Shown here in pieces: positions 23,865 through 34,714 of a stretch of DNA of 64,000 bases. The stretch covers positions 2,744,397-2,808,396 of the forward strand of contig OY735212.1 in assembly GCA_963457665.1 (NCBI GenBank), given 5' to 3'. Numbering within the stretch: the stretch's first letter is position 1; each line of letters begins with the position of its first letter. Position numbers and translations under genes: made by a program. The DNA is from Thysanoteuthis rhombus. Lineage: Eukaryota; Mollusca; Cephalopoda; Oegopsida; Thysanoteuthidae. Under the pieces are notes generated by a model that was given only the letters and a program-made list of their open reading frames with translations, was not told the DNA's origin and did no database searches.

Positions 23865-24085
23865 TGAGATGCTTGGTGGACGAGCCGTTGACAACACGAG
23901 AAATGGACGCAGCAAGCCGTGTTCAAACTCTGGCTGAGACTGTTTGTGTTCATTCTACACTAATGCACGTGGGAATGACATGAATCCATATCTACCCACT
24001 AGCCATGGATAAAGTGAGCGACGCCACTTTAGGTGTTTGTCACGTTTATGTCTAATCAACATATTGCAAACGGGCCGACTCAGCA
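23865..24085 (+). mobile_element. tRNA-head SINE-like repeat, copy 3
   Basis: Head TGGTGGACGAGCCGTTGACA, B box GTGTTCAAACTCTGG, body CACTAATGCACGTGGGAATG then CATGAATCCAT, tail GGATAAAGTGAGCGACGCCA and CTTTAGGTGTTTGTCAC. This is the most complete copy, with head, body and tail in order. Confidence 0.65.
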
Positions 24086-24671
24086 TAACATACATACCGT
24101 TGATTTATAACTGATTTTATCACCATATTACGTAAAGCTGGAGTATTTTGACGAAAAAACAATTTGGTATCAAATCAAAAAACACTTGAGATAAGACAGA
24201 TGGCAGAGGACATGCAGGAGGTGGAAGACACAACGTTAGCTCGATAACCATGATTGATTTTGCTAAAAAGGGGGTAACACGCACGTGCTCCTTTGCATAT
24301 TGTCATCTTAGCAGACATCTAGATTTAGATCTATTACCAATATGGATTTTTTTATATCTAAATTTGGATCTATGATTTTAGGTAAAAGTACTATAATCTG
24401 TAATTTTTTAATTTGATTTTAGATTTCTTGGGAACCGCTGATCCAAAAATACTTGAAACTCAACACTGCATTTGTCCTGCATGCAGACTCATAAACTTAG
24501 CTCATGTCAATTCTATGCAATTGCCAGTTGTCGAATGATCCCAGTGCACACACATACGCACATACGCACATACGCACGTCCACTCACACATAGATATCTA
24601 ACTATAATTAAAGAAGTTTGTGTGGGTGTGTGTGTGTCTACATGTGTGTATATGCATCGAGTTGACCTTCG

Positions 24672-24714
<43 letters not shown>
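24672..24714. repeat. (AT)n microsatellite
   Basis: AT run inside element F; GT-rich sequence precedes it. Confidence 0.95.
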
Positions 24715-24716
<2 letters not shown>

Positions 24717-24803
24717 GTGTACTGTAGAGAGTGAGACATACTCGGGTGTGAGGTGTTTGGAGGTAAGGTTTATTAATCCTTATAAGTAAATTGTCCATAC
24801 ATA

Positions 24804-24827
24804 TTTCGGGATTCTTCCCATCATCAG
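24804..24827 (-). ncRNA. Hammerhead-like core motif
   Basis: Minus strand order: CTGATGA, T, a 4-bp stem GGGA/TCCC closed by AGAA, then GAAA. This equals the invariant order of a hammerhead ribozyme core with helix II. Helices I and III and a cleavage site were not identified, so self-cleavage is not shown. The following ATTAATAAACC resembles the sequence after such motifs in Penelope-like elements. Confidence 0.4.
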
Positions 24828-24951
24828 TTGTGTGTGCTGTGTGAGTGTGTACTAAAAATTTCCCATGTGGAACCAGAGTCCACTGTCAGGAGCTATGCAT
24901 TGTGGGTAAATTATGTTGTCAAGGCTGCTGGAGGCCTCCTGCTGAGTGGGA

Positions 24952-25060
<109 letters not shown>

Positions 25061-25200
25061 TTAGTAAGCTGACGAGTCTGAAGAGGATCAGCAGTTCTCG
25101 AGAAATCTAATAAAACTAGGTACAAATTATTAAAATTAGAGATCTAAATCTAGATATAAAATATCTAAATTGGTAATGGATCTAAATTTAGATATGAAAT

Positions 25201-25645
25201 AGAATTGCAACCAGAAGAGTAACAGAAATACTTCAAAGCCATAGTTTCGTTTGAAGGATGGAAATTTGTTTCACTTCATTATTATCTGCTTTTGGCATTT
25301 CAAAACATGCATCTTTTAAAGGGCATTGTTCAAGTTTCTTCTATGGTAGCTTGATGTATACTTTGAGACATACTTACGCTGTATTAGTCACATTGGGAAA
25401 TGGGAACTGAATCATCGTAAAGATAATATCTAGAGTCAGTAACACCCCAGAGATATTCTACTAAAGAATAATTTTTAACTTGATTAACATTTGGCTTGTG
25501 TGTGAAGATATTTATTGAGTGTGAAGAAAAGTTTCAGGTCACAATTTATTATTTATAATGTTCTTTTTGATCTGAGGATTCCCCCCAAACCGGAAGACTC
25601 AATCAACCCCCCTCCCTCTCCCTCTTTCTCTGTCTGTCCGTCCGT
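25201..25645. other. Spacer, nothing recognised
   Basis: A+T-rich. Ends in a (CT)n-type patch that leads into Family G. Confidence 0.45.
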
Positions 25646-25960
25646 CTGTCTCTCTCTATATATATAAGGTTTTCAAAATTTTTTGTCATATAAGTCACTC
25701 ATTTCTCAATAACTGTAAATGTAATTTATGTGATTTTCTTCAACGTTTTTTTTTTTTTTAATGTTTTGCACATATTTTGTTGTTATGGTACTACGTGTAC
25801 ATTTTCTCTTGTTGGGATCATCAGTTGTTTATCATGTAACTGTTTCAGGGATTTTAGAAATAAAACAATTTTATTAACATGGCACCCCAGCAGTGTTGAT
25901 AAAAAACCACTTCCCTTCAGCTATGATTTATATATATATCTTATGTCTTTCATGAAGTTC
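25646..25960 (+). repeat. Family G repeat, copy 1
   Basis: Shared blocks with 35440-35700 (minus) and 52560-52810: CTCATTTCTCAATAACTG, GTAATTTATGTGATTTTCTT, ATTTTCTCTTGTTGGGATCA, TCAGTTGTTTATCATGTAAC, GATTTTAGAAATAAAACAAT and TTATTAACATGGC. A (CT)n/(AT) patch stands at the 5' edge, and a weak hammerhead-like core is present in reverse at 25802-25824. May be a Penelope-like or retrozyme-like relic; class unproven. Confidence 0.6.
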
Positions 25961-26081
25961 GTTTTTTTACCGGGTATTATTATGAAGTATTGTATAGGGA
26001 TGTTATTTTATTATAGATATAACTTAATTTGTTCGATAAACAGGGCTTACTCATGTAGACTAGCCCCCCGAAACGTATATG

Positions 26082-26085
<4 letters not shown>

Positions 26086-26153
<68 letters not shown>
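26086..26153. repeat. (AT)n microsatellite
   Basis: AT run that directly abuts the 5' end of the next Family A copy. Confidence 0.95.
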
Positions 26154-26154
<1 letters not shown>

Positions 26155-26157
<3 letters not shown>

Positions 26158-26580
26158 AACTGTCAATGAAAACCCAAGATTCCTCAGTTTTTAAATAAGT
26201 TTGGCTGGCATGCTGGCTATATATGCATCCCCTATACAGGTCGATCTAATGGAGTTAGAAGGCTGAAAATTTGAACGTTCACTCCTAATTATGTATAAAC
26301 ACCTTTTTCAGCCCTTTTCCCCTTGAGTTTTTGTGGGTGGTTGAATTTTCGATGTAAGTTTATGCTAAACTGATCCCTCCATTATGTCCAGCAACATTCA
26401 CGAGTGCTTCTTTAAAATTCAGATTCTGAAGATCAGTGTCCAACAAAATGTGTGAGAAGTAACTCATTCATTGATCACCAATTTTTTTTCTAGAGTTTTA
26501 ATTAATCACCCCAACCCCAATGCAACTAAAAAAATGTTGGTCCCTTGGTAGTTTCTGTTAAGTGACCAACCATACTTGTT
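26155..26580 (+). repeat. Family A repeat, copy 6
   Basis: Near complete: AGAAACTGTCAATGAAAAC, TTTGGCTGGCATGCTGGCTA, GGAGTTAGAAGGCTGAAAAT, GATGTAAGTTTATGCTAAAC, AGCAACATTCACGAGTGC, CTCATTCATTGATCACCAAT and GGTAGTTTCTGTTAAGTGAC. Preceded on the same strand by Family G and an AT tract. Confidence 0.8.
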
Positions 26581-26794
26581 TGATTATCTGGCATATGTAT
26601 AAATATCTGACAAGAAATCGGAGAGATAAAACTTTAACACAGAAAATTTATGAGAAGTTTTTTCCTGAATGTTGAACCCGCAAGAAATATTCTTTGAAAT
26701 TAGTAGCAGATTTTTTGAAATCATGATTTTGTATCACGTATGTTTATCACGGATACAGTTTTCCCTTACTGATCACGGTTTCGATAATTCATGG

Positions 26795-27345
26795 TTCATC
26801 ATCAGCCTGTTAATTTCTGTTGTTGGATACAGACCTACCGAAACATTCGCCAGACTTCTCTATCATAGGCATCGCAGAGCAAGCGTTTTCTAAATTTATT
26901 TACCTTGTCGTACCATCTTACTTTCTGTCGGCCACAGCTTCGCATTCGGGACCCACGAATCGTGATGTCTAGCAGATGTCTGACATTCTTGCAACATGTC
27001 CAGCACATTGCCATTTGAGTTTTCTAACTGTCTCTTAGACGTCCCGGACTCCTGTCTCTCCTTTGATAAACAGTGCTGTCTATGATCTTTCCATGTGATG
27101 TTGAGCATTTGTACATTGCATGGCTCTTAATTTGGAGTCAATCTGTTGGTTAGGTCCCATATTTCAACTCAATAGGATACATTGGTTTTATATCTTTCTT
27201 TGCGCGACTTTCCTTTATTTCTTTTCTTTTTGATGACTTCATGGATACACGCTGTCCAGGGTAGATGAAGTGGTGTACTTTCTTAAGCTCTGCATTTCCG
27301 ACTTCTATCGTTTTGTCTTTGTCCCCAACCTGTTTGTTTTAGCGC
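26795..27345 (-). mobile_element. RTE-like LINE 3' region
   Basis: ATC tail then TCTGTTGTTGGATACAGACC. Minus-strand translation includes LENSNGNVLDMLQECQTSAR, close to the family's KLKWQWAGHVARM block, and MLNITWKDH before it. The upper part carries the linker near the VDHFIYPGQ-like region (GTAGATGAAGTGGTGTAC). Stops and shifts; 5' truncated. Confidence 0.8.
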
Positions 27346-27746
27346 TCTCGTTAAAATGTTATATACCACTGACCTTGATTTATGTATTAAAAACTACGTG
27401 ATGCAATGTTGCCTTTTCAAGATATTCATACAAGACTTAACGTGTGTTTAGTGTTCCAAGTTGAACAATGACGGTTTAATGAGTTCTGTCACTCATGGGA
27501 ATCGTCACCTGAACCTTCGGTAAAGGTAGGGATCTGTAGAGTTCGTTCAACATTATTTTGGGGAAAAAATGACGATCATATTGAACTTTATTCTCTCCAT
27601 TCATTTTGGAGCAAGACGATGCTATATCAGTTGTTTTTTTGAAATCATATTGCGCAAACTTTTACAGATATTTACCTCTTCGGAAGAGTCAGGCAACGAT
27701 TTCATTGAACCCCAGCATTTTTTTTGGTTTTTTTAATGTCATCTTC
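27346..27746. other. Spacer, nothing recognised
   Basis: One 85-codon frame from 27606 has no recognisable domain and runs into the AT tract. Confidence 0.45.
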
Positions 27747-27753
27747 CTATATA

Positions 27754-27785
<32 letters not shown>

Positions 27786-27880
27786 CTTGAGATTAGGAAG
27801 CGGAAAAACCTCCAGACGTGGTTCGTCCCTTTGTCACGCGTGGTGGACTATATTCAGTATTAATCTAATTACTTTTAACG
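27747..27880 (+). repeat. (AT)n tract plus Family G-like 3' block
   Basis: An AT tract (27747-27785) is followed by GATTAGGAAGCGGAAAAACC and a GACGTGGTTCGTCCCTTTGT-type block ending TATATTCAGTAT. The same block occurs in reverse at 30060-30135. Confidence 0.5.
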
Positions 27881-28079
27881 TGTCTGTTAGGACGGAGTAT
27901 TAGTAGAAAATCCGTTTGTCATTCCCGTGACAAAATTGCTAAGTCATTCTATTCACCAGACTAAATATCCGACTCAACAGGCCGAGTAAGTCGCTGCACG
28001 GAAAAGAAATAGAAAGGTTGATGAATGGAAACCAGATGGCGTTCATTCAATTTCTTTTTAGAATTGATTCTATATGAAT

Positions 28080-28500
28080 TTTTACACTGTTAGAGAAAAA
28101 AAAGTCTAATGCTGAAATGTTAGGGTGTTAATGTAAAAAATGTAATTATATTTATTGAATGTGAAAAAGGGGGAACTAATGTGAAAATAGGGTCATAGGG
28201 GTGAAGTTAAAAATGGCTGTTAACGCTAGAAAATATTAGGGCTGATCTCCAAAAATGGAATCCGGGGGGACAGATGCAGAGCTAAAAAGAAGGGTCTGAT
28301 GTTAAAAATTGGTAGAAGGTTTAAAAGGAGAAGTATATTTCTAGATATGAAGGCGTAATGTTAAAGAGAAGGTCACTAATGTTGAAAAAGGGCAAATTGA
28401 AAAAGAGGGGCTAATGTTAAAAAATTGGGCATATAGTAAAAATGGGTGTTAGGAGTCGATATGAAAAATGGGGAGGGATTATCGTTAAAAAGGGATGAGT
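28080..28500 (+). repeat. Degenerate minisatellite, G-rich phase
   Basis: Repeated words of the form GGGGCTAATGTTAAAAA and GGTCTGATGTTAAAAATTGG, spaced irregularly at about 25-40 bases. The plus strand is almost free of C over most of the stretch. Confidence 0.65.
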
Positions 28501-28539
28501 TCCTACTTTTTTTTGAGCAAATGAAATAAAAGTAAATGC

Positions 28540-29560
28540 TCCCTCTCGATTGTGACCCCTGAAAAAGAGAAAAAAATTACCTCACGATTTTGAAAATTTC
28601 CACTCGATTTTGTCCTAAACTCTCGCCCTCGATTGTGACAAGCGAGAGAAATGTTTTTTTTTCTCCATTGTCGATTTTCTAAACATCCCGACACGATTTT
28701 AACCCCTGACTGTGAAAAGAAATATCCCCTTCTTTTTGAGACTCAATGTAGAAAAAATCCTAGAAGTAAAAAAAATCTTTCCCGCAATTTTGACTCTTAG
28801 ATGTGAAGAAAAAGTTTCCAACCTCAACTTTTTCCCTCCTTAGGAAAAAAAAAAATGAAATTTTTGACCCCTAAAAGTAAAAAATATATCACCTCTCAAT
28901 CTGAAATCCCTCCTCTTGGGAGTTAAAAGATGGATTTTTCCTATGATTTTGAACCTTAAAAGCAGTGAAAAAAAAATCCCCTTTGATTCTGACCGAGATT
29001 GAAAATAGAGATTGTAAAAATCATTCTGTAATACGTATCATGAATTAAACAATCTTCTTCAATGCTCGGTCAACTTAACTCACCATTGAAAAGAATACTG
29101 ATGAAAATTTATCATTATTAGCGACACCAATTGAATTATTCATGACATGAGAAATATAATCAGTCTGTGTCAGTATCTCACTCTCTCTTTCTCTGTCTCT
29201 CTGTCTCTCTGTCTCTTGCATCTCTTGTCTCTTAGATTTCGATATTTTCTTCTTTTTTTTCTTTTACTTTCTTTCGCTGTCTTTATCTCTCTCTCATCCT
29301 CTCCCTTTCTCTCTCTTCTCGATTTTTAACCCCAAAAATTAAAAAAATAAAAATTCGAGAAAAAAAAGAAAATGGAGAAAGAGAAAATGAATCTTTCTCT
29401 CGGATTCCCATAGAAAAAAAAAAGAAAATAGAAATTTCGGCTAGTTTGTCCACCTAAAATTGATTATTGATTTCGACTCCTGAAAATAGAATGAAATGTT
29501 CACCCCATGTGATAAACATAACCTCTGACCCCCAGATTTTGTGTTTGGGAAACATGTATC
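28540..29560 (+). repeat. Degenerate ~40-bp minisatellite, TCGATTTTGACCCCT type
   Basis: About a dozen or more imperfect units of the type (C)TCGATTTTGACCCCTGAAAA followed by an A-run and TTTCCCC. Clear units begin near 28543, 28590, 28628, 28692 and 28782, and later at about 28855, 28930, 28980 and 29315. A (CT)n patch (29170-29330) sits inside. No function inferred. Confidence 0.65.
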
Positions 29561-30059
29561 TCAATAATATGACATCAAAACATGCATTCGTCAAAACACC
29601 ACCATCCAAAGTATCCATATGCAATCAATAAACTTCGCACGAGATGTTAAAAATTGTTTTTGCTTCTATCTGAATAAAGAACGCAGTTTATGTCACATTT
29701 TTATCTCTAAGGATCGAGTTGAGAAAAAAATATAAATATCATCAAAAAGTATTTTATTATTGATCAATATTCATGAAAATAAACCTTCTCGAATTTAATG
29801 CCCCTAAAACATATTTTGGGGGTGGTTTTCAAAAATCTAATTTGCTAAAAACACTTCGTTGGAATCGAATCCGTACCAAGATAAAATTTCATGGATCTAT
29901 ATGAAGTACTTTTTGTGCAGGACGAGTATTCACAGACAGACGGGCAGACAGCCTTTGGAAAATCATGATAATATAGGTGAAATCCAAGTAATAAAATCTG
30001 TTTGGGTTGATTCCAAATTCTGCAACCAAACAGAAATAGATAAAACAAAAATAAAGAAG
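29561..30059. other. Spacer, nothing recognised
   Basis: Two overlapping 67-codon frames on opposite strands have no recognisable domain. Confidence 0.45.
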
Positions 30060-30135
30060 TAATTACATATGTACTGAATATAATCCAACACTCTTGATAA
30101 ATGGATCAACCATGAAATACGTGTTGGGTGTTTTC
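30060..30135 (-). repeat. Family G-like 3' block, minus
   Basis: Minus strand reads CATGGTTGATCCATTTATCA, AGAGTGTTGGATTATATTCA and GTACATATGTAATT, matching 27815-27875. Confidence 0.5.
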
Positions 30136-30355
30136 TCTCCCTCATCTTTAGTGAATATGGCTGCATTTAGTAATGATGATATATTGAGCAGTTTTGATTA
30201 TCAAAATTATTAAATTTCAAAATTTCAACTGCACTTCTTTTAATTAATATTATTTCAAAATAATAAAGAAGTGATATTTATATTTCATTTATGTACATAC
30301 ATTTTTGACGAAAGGTTGTTTTTACATGATTAGTGTTTAAATGTAAAGCTTCTAA

Positions 30356-30356
<1 letters not shown>

Positions 30357-30430
<74 letters not shown>

Positions 30431-30439
30431 AGTGTGTGC
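30357..30439. repeat. (AT)n(GT)n microsatellite
   Basis: AT run with a short GT end. Confidence 0.95.
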
Positions 30440-30869
30440 ATACCACTGTCCTTCTGTATGCGTATGTATCTAAATGAGAGAATGTATGTATGTACATAAA
30501 TATGTTATAGATAGTTTTAATATTATTTATTGCTGTTTATAAATAGATATATTTGTTAGAGGTGAGAAACAGACTGAAAGACATACAGAGTCATTGACAG
30601 AGGGACAGAGAGACAGACAGAAAGAAGGAGAAAGAGAGAATGTGTGCAAATTCATGATATTAGGCCTTTCCCTCTTATAAATAAATCAGAGGTGAACAAG
30701 GTACCAAGGAAGATCTATCAAACGCGAATCGCCATGAAAAAAAAAAAAGTTCGTATTCTGACGAAAATATTCCATTATACTTTGGAAATAGCAGGACGTG
30801 TTCGGTGTTCAAAACGATATCCAGCCAATCGTAACGATAGTAAAAGCAGCAAATCCGATTACATTTCCT
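30440..30869. other. Spacer, nothing recognised
   Basis: Includes a GACAGA-rich patch (30565-30640). The frame starting at 30644 continues into the next tract and is not believed. Confidence 0.45.
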
Positions 30870-31165
30870 CTTTTACCCTCCCCTCCCCCTCCACTAACTC
30901 TTTCTCTCAAGCCTCTCTCTCTCTCTCTTTCTCACTCGCTCTCCTCGATCTCAGTCTTTTTCTATCTATAAACACCTCTCCCTTTCTATCCCTTTCTGAT
31001 TTTTCACTCCCTTTCTCCCTCTCTCTCATTCCTCTCTCTCTCTCTTTCTCCGTCTCTCTCACTTCCCTCTGTCACTCCTCTGACTCTTTTCTCTCACTCC
31101 TCTCTTCCTCACTCCTCCGTATCTATCTCACCCCTCTTTCTCTCTACTTATCTACCATCTTTCTG
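30870..31165 (+). repeat. Pyrimidine-rich tract
   Basis: C/T-rich with (CT)n runs; the Ser/Leu-rich 205-codon frame crossing it is an artefact. Confidence 0.9.
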
Positions 31166-31507
31166 TCTGCTGACTTGAAAAATCAAGGAAATGATATCAA
31201 CGGAAGTGCCTGTATTGGTCGGCAAACGACCATTTTTTTGACAAGTGATAATAACCTTTAGTCCCCAAACCAATGAATTAAATGAAACTTTTTTTGCAAG
31301 TCGATGTCTGGAGCTATAAATATGTCTCTACTGCAATATGTGTTCATACACACATATGTATATACTTACAGAGCATTGCACGGTCAAATATAACACCACA
31401 CGGAATTAAATGGTAGAGTTCATAAGTTTGAATAAGGAAGAACGTGTGCAGACTCGAACGCGCACACTCCCGAGTAGACCCTGCAGGCACCTACGAAACC
31501 TCGGCCA

Positions 31508-32195
31508 GCGTCATCATCATCATCATCATCAGTCGTTTATCGTCTGTCGTTTGACATAGACATACCCCGGGATCTGTCACATTTCTCTATAATGGGCGTT
31601 GTGGAGCCAGAATTTTCTGAATTTGTCTACTTCATTTCTCCATCTTGTATTCTGTCAGCCTCAGTTTCTCATGTGATCTCTGGGGATCCATGCTGTAAGT
31701 TGTGATGTCCATCAGTTGTCTTTCATTCTTGCAACACGGCCTGCCCGTTGCCATTTAAGTTTTCTAATAGATTCTATGATGTCTCTGACTCCCGTTTCCT
31801 TCCTGATATACAGTGCTGTCTTGTGATCTCTGCATGTAAGATTGACCGTGATTCTTTCATGCGCGCATTGCATGCCTCTCAGTTTGAGAATCTATCACCT
31901 GGTTAGGTTCCATGTTTTAGCTCCATAAGTGACTATTGGGAGGATGCATCGGTTGTATACTCTTCTTTCTAGGATTATGGGATCATCTTGTTTTTGAAGG
32001 TTGAGCTTGCTCTGCCGAAGGCTTGACATCCTAGACTGATTCTTTCCTTGATTTCTTCTTTTTTTGTGGGATTCGTAGAGATTTGTTGTCCTATGTAGAT
32101 GTACTGATCTACTTTCTCCAGTTTTGCATCTTCGATTTTGACGGTTTCGTTCTTATTTTCGATGTGATTTTTTTCCTCAAAACTCAGATTTCATG
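31508..32195 (-). mobile_element. RTE-like LINE 3' region, well preserved
   Basis: (CAT)n tail at 31510-31532. In sense (minus) order the DNA encodes KTVKIEDAKLEKVDQYIYIG, QQISTNPTKKEEIKERI, FGRASSTFKNK, CILPIVTYGAKTWNL, ESIRKLKWQRAGRVARM, then the basic end. This is the connecting and C-terminal region of RTE ORF2, with few lesions (a stop replaces a residue after NLTR and after KDN). 5' truncated upstream of the VKIE block. Confidence 0.85.
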
Positions 32196-32557
32196 CGCTT
32201 TTTGTGGCATTAGCAGTTCACACGTCAAATTAGAAATCGGATTTCAATAGTGCTCATGATTTATTGTAGTGTCGGAGCTTGGATTAGAAGAATGATCATA
32301 GTTTCTGTCTAAATAAAAATATGTTTTATTTCCGGGTTAGAGTCAGATTTTTAAGATATATTGCTCAACTTGCAGAAGCATTAAGAGACAGAAAAATTTA
32401 CATCCATAATTTTTTACAACGAACGAATGGTTCACATGAACAATATAGGTGAATTATAAATACATCTCTCTCCTTTCTCAAAACTAACAAAATTTCGGAA
32501 AGTTTAAATCGCAAATAGATCCAAAGCGCATTGATTAAAATAATTCTTTTCTTTTAT
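32196..32557. other. Spacer, nothing recognised
   Basis: A+T-rich DNA without matches. Confidence 0.45.
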
Positions 32558-32622
32558 CAGAGATTGAACTCTGTCCGCCAATTCTATTTTGAGGGTTTTT
32601 GATCTCTTGGCCATCGGGATTA
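32558..32622 (-). other. tRNA-like sequence (SINE head or tRNA relic)
   Basis: Minus strand: CCCGATGGCCAAGAGATCAA resembles a Ser/Leu-type D arm, and GGACAGAGTTCAATCTCTG carries the T-arm/B-box core GTTCAATC with self-pairing AGAG/CTCT. Spacing is tRNA-like. No convincing acceptor stem. Confidence 0.45.
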
Positions 32623-33046
32623 CTGATGTTGTTGTTTTCAGAAATAACTCAATCTGTAAACAAACGCTTACAAATTAGGACAAAGGTAGTTTTGGTATCA
32701 AATTGACACGCACGGACAATAGAGTTCAGAGACACCATGTCCATCCTGGGGCCAAGTTTGTATTATAGACAGTGTTAACCTCAAGGCGGTAGTCGTTTTA
32801 GCAGCTATAAGACCTGTAAATGCAAGCTTGTGAACAAACAAACAGAAGAAAAATTCGCCGTCTTTATAGTAATAGATGAGTGCATGTATATGTGTGTGAC
32901 GAAAAGTTATTTGTTTCATTGGATAATGTTTGATTTATGATATTTATGTTCATCCCTGAACTGAATGTATCAACAAAGCAGGAGATTTAGTTGGAAAATA
33001 AAAACTTGTGTAAAATTAAAGCTTTTTTATAATTAACCTACGGATA
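32623..33046. other. Spacer, nothing recognised
   Basis: One 73-codon minus frame without recognisable domain. Confidence 0.45.
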
Positions 33047-33435
33047 TCATCATCACCATTATCATCGTCGTGAGAAGCAGCTGCAGTCTTCTAGTGTTCG
33101 TCGTTGGACCCTTCTATCATGGGCATTGCGGAGCTAATACTTTCTGAAGTTCTCTTGTTCTTCACATATTTATGGCCGGTCACTATGATCTCCGATGATC
33201 CACATTGTGAGTTGTGATGCCCACCGACTGTCTGATATTCTTGCAACATGTCCGTTTCCATTTCAGTTTTCTAATGGATTCTTTTATTTCTCTGATTCCT
33301 CTCCCTTCTGTAATGTACGATGTTGTCTTATGATCTCTCCATTTGATGTCTCTCCTGTATCCATGGGTCTCAGTTTAAAGGTCAATGTTTCAGCTTCATA
33401 GTTGGCCATTGGGGGGATGCATTGAGGATGTATCC
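33047..33435 (-). mobile_element. RTE-like LINE 3' fragment
   Basis: ATC-rich tail at 33047-33068, TCTAGTGTTCGTCGTTGGAC, CACATTGTGAGTTGTGATGC, CTTGCAACATGTCC, and the upper block with GGATGCATTGAGGATGTAT. All are family landmarks in the right order, with small deletions. Confidence 0.75.
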
Positions 33436-34714
33436 AATATATCAAAAATATTTGAACATTCCCGGATCTCAAAATTGTTTTTGATCGTACGTTAAACTTA
33501 GTTGGAAGTGCTAGGAGGTACAGAAGATTAATTTGTAGGGTGAAAAGTCTGTCTCAGATTGTTCCCACTGTTGCTCTTCTCCTGTGAAAGCAAAAAATGT
33601 GGTATAAAACAAACATTCTAAAAGCAGTCGATACGTACACATGCTTTTTAGTAGAAATAGTTGTGGATGCATATCACAACCTTTTTTTTCAGAATACTTC
33701 CCGTGCAAATTTTGTCTATGATCGATTCTCAATGGAAGACGTCCAAAAGATTGATCCTCAAGTTGTCCAATGACGGACGCTAAAGGTTGAACATGAAGAA
33801 GTGTTTGAAAGATTCACCCAAAAGGGAATGAAGGTATTTGAAGGATGAATCAAACTAAAGAACTGGATGATGGGTGAATAATTTGATAAGCCCAGATAGC
33901 CTTTTTTCTCCATACTTAGAAAAGACGCTGCCAATAATCTGTCAATAATCTGGCGATTTTGACATCAGTGTTTTTTTTTACTGGACGTGTAGCTATGGTT
34001 TTTGAATTTAAAGTTCCTGGATATTTCTTATATTCACTGGAAGATAGCTTCTTAGGAGAGACCACCCGAGCTCATGATACAAAACAAATTATGCGCAAAC
34101 ATATACATAAAGGAGAATGATATCAAAATGATAAAAGATATCACAAAATGCAGTCGTGGGTGTATGAAATGTTTTGATAAAGATTCGATGGTGAGTGATA
34201 CTAAATAAAAGAACTGGTCTAGATTCCTAAAGTAGCAGAGTCACGTGATCTAGATCTGCAAGTCCAGTTTGTGTTCCATTATCACGATATGGAAGTATAA
34301 GTCATGAGAAGGAGAGGCCAGAATAGTTGTTGTATTAAATCTATGGCCTGAGATACAGATGTGAATTTCGTCTCTTTTCAGATGCACTTCGTTGCGTGAC
34401 TTTCATTCAGTCTCACTGGCGAGTTTCTTTTCTCCTTTTTTTGTTTTTTTTAACTCTTCTTTGTCATCTCGCTGCTTCTGAATGAATCAATGGATGAGCA
34501 AAAGGTCAAAATCACTGACTCAAAGATATTAGATTTTCTTTTTTACTCTTTATGCTCATGAACATGGCAACACACCCAGCCACTCTCCACAACGCACCCT
34601 GACTCTCCTCACAACATACCCAGACACTTCCAACAACACAAACACACGCGGACTTACACGCACTCGCAAGTGGACACACACGTACAAGTTACATGTATTG
34701 TGTATATCTGTGTG
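33436..34714. other. Spacer, nothing firm
   Basis: The words CCAATGACGGACGCTAAAGG at about 33768-33787 resemble the end of the RTE-like family, but nothing upstream supports it. CA-rich words occur near 34560-34690. Confidence 0.4.

Noticed and set aside
25730..26194. 154-codon frame with hydrophobic start
   Set aside because: Lies in Family G and runs into a (TA)n tract; homologous copies do not keep the frame.
30644..31261. 205-codon frame
   Set aside because: First 80 codons match nothing known, and the rest is a C/T tract.
33768..33805. RTE-like 3' end
   Set aside because: Only about 35 bases resemble the family; no upstream block.
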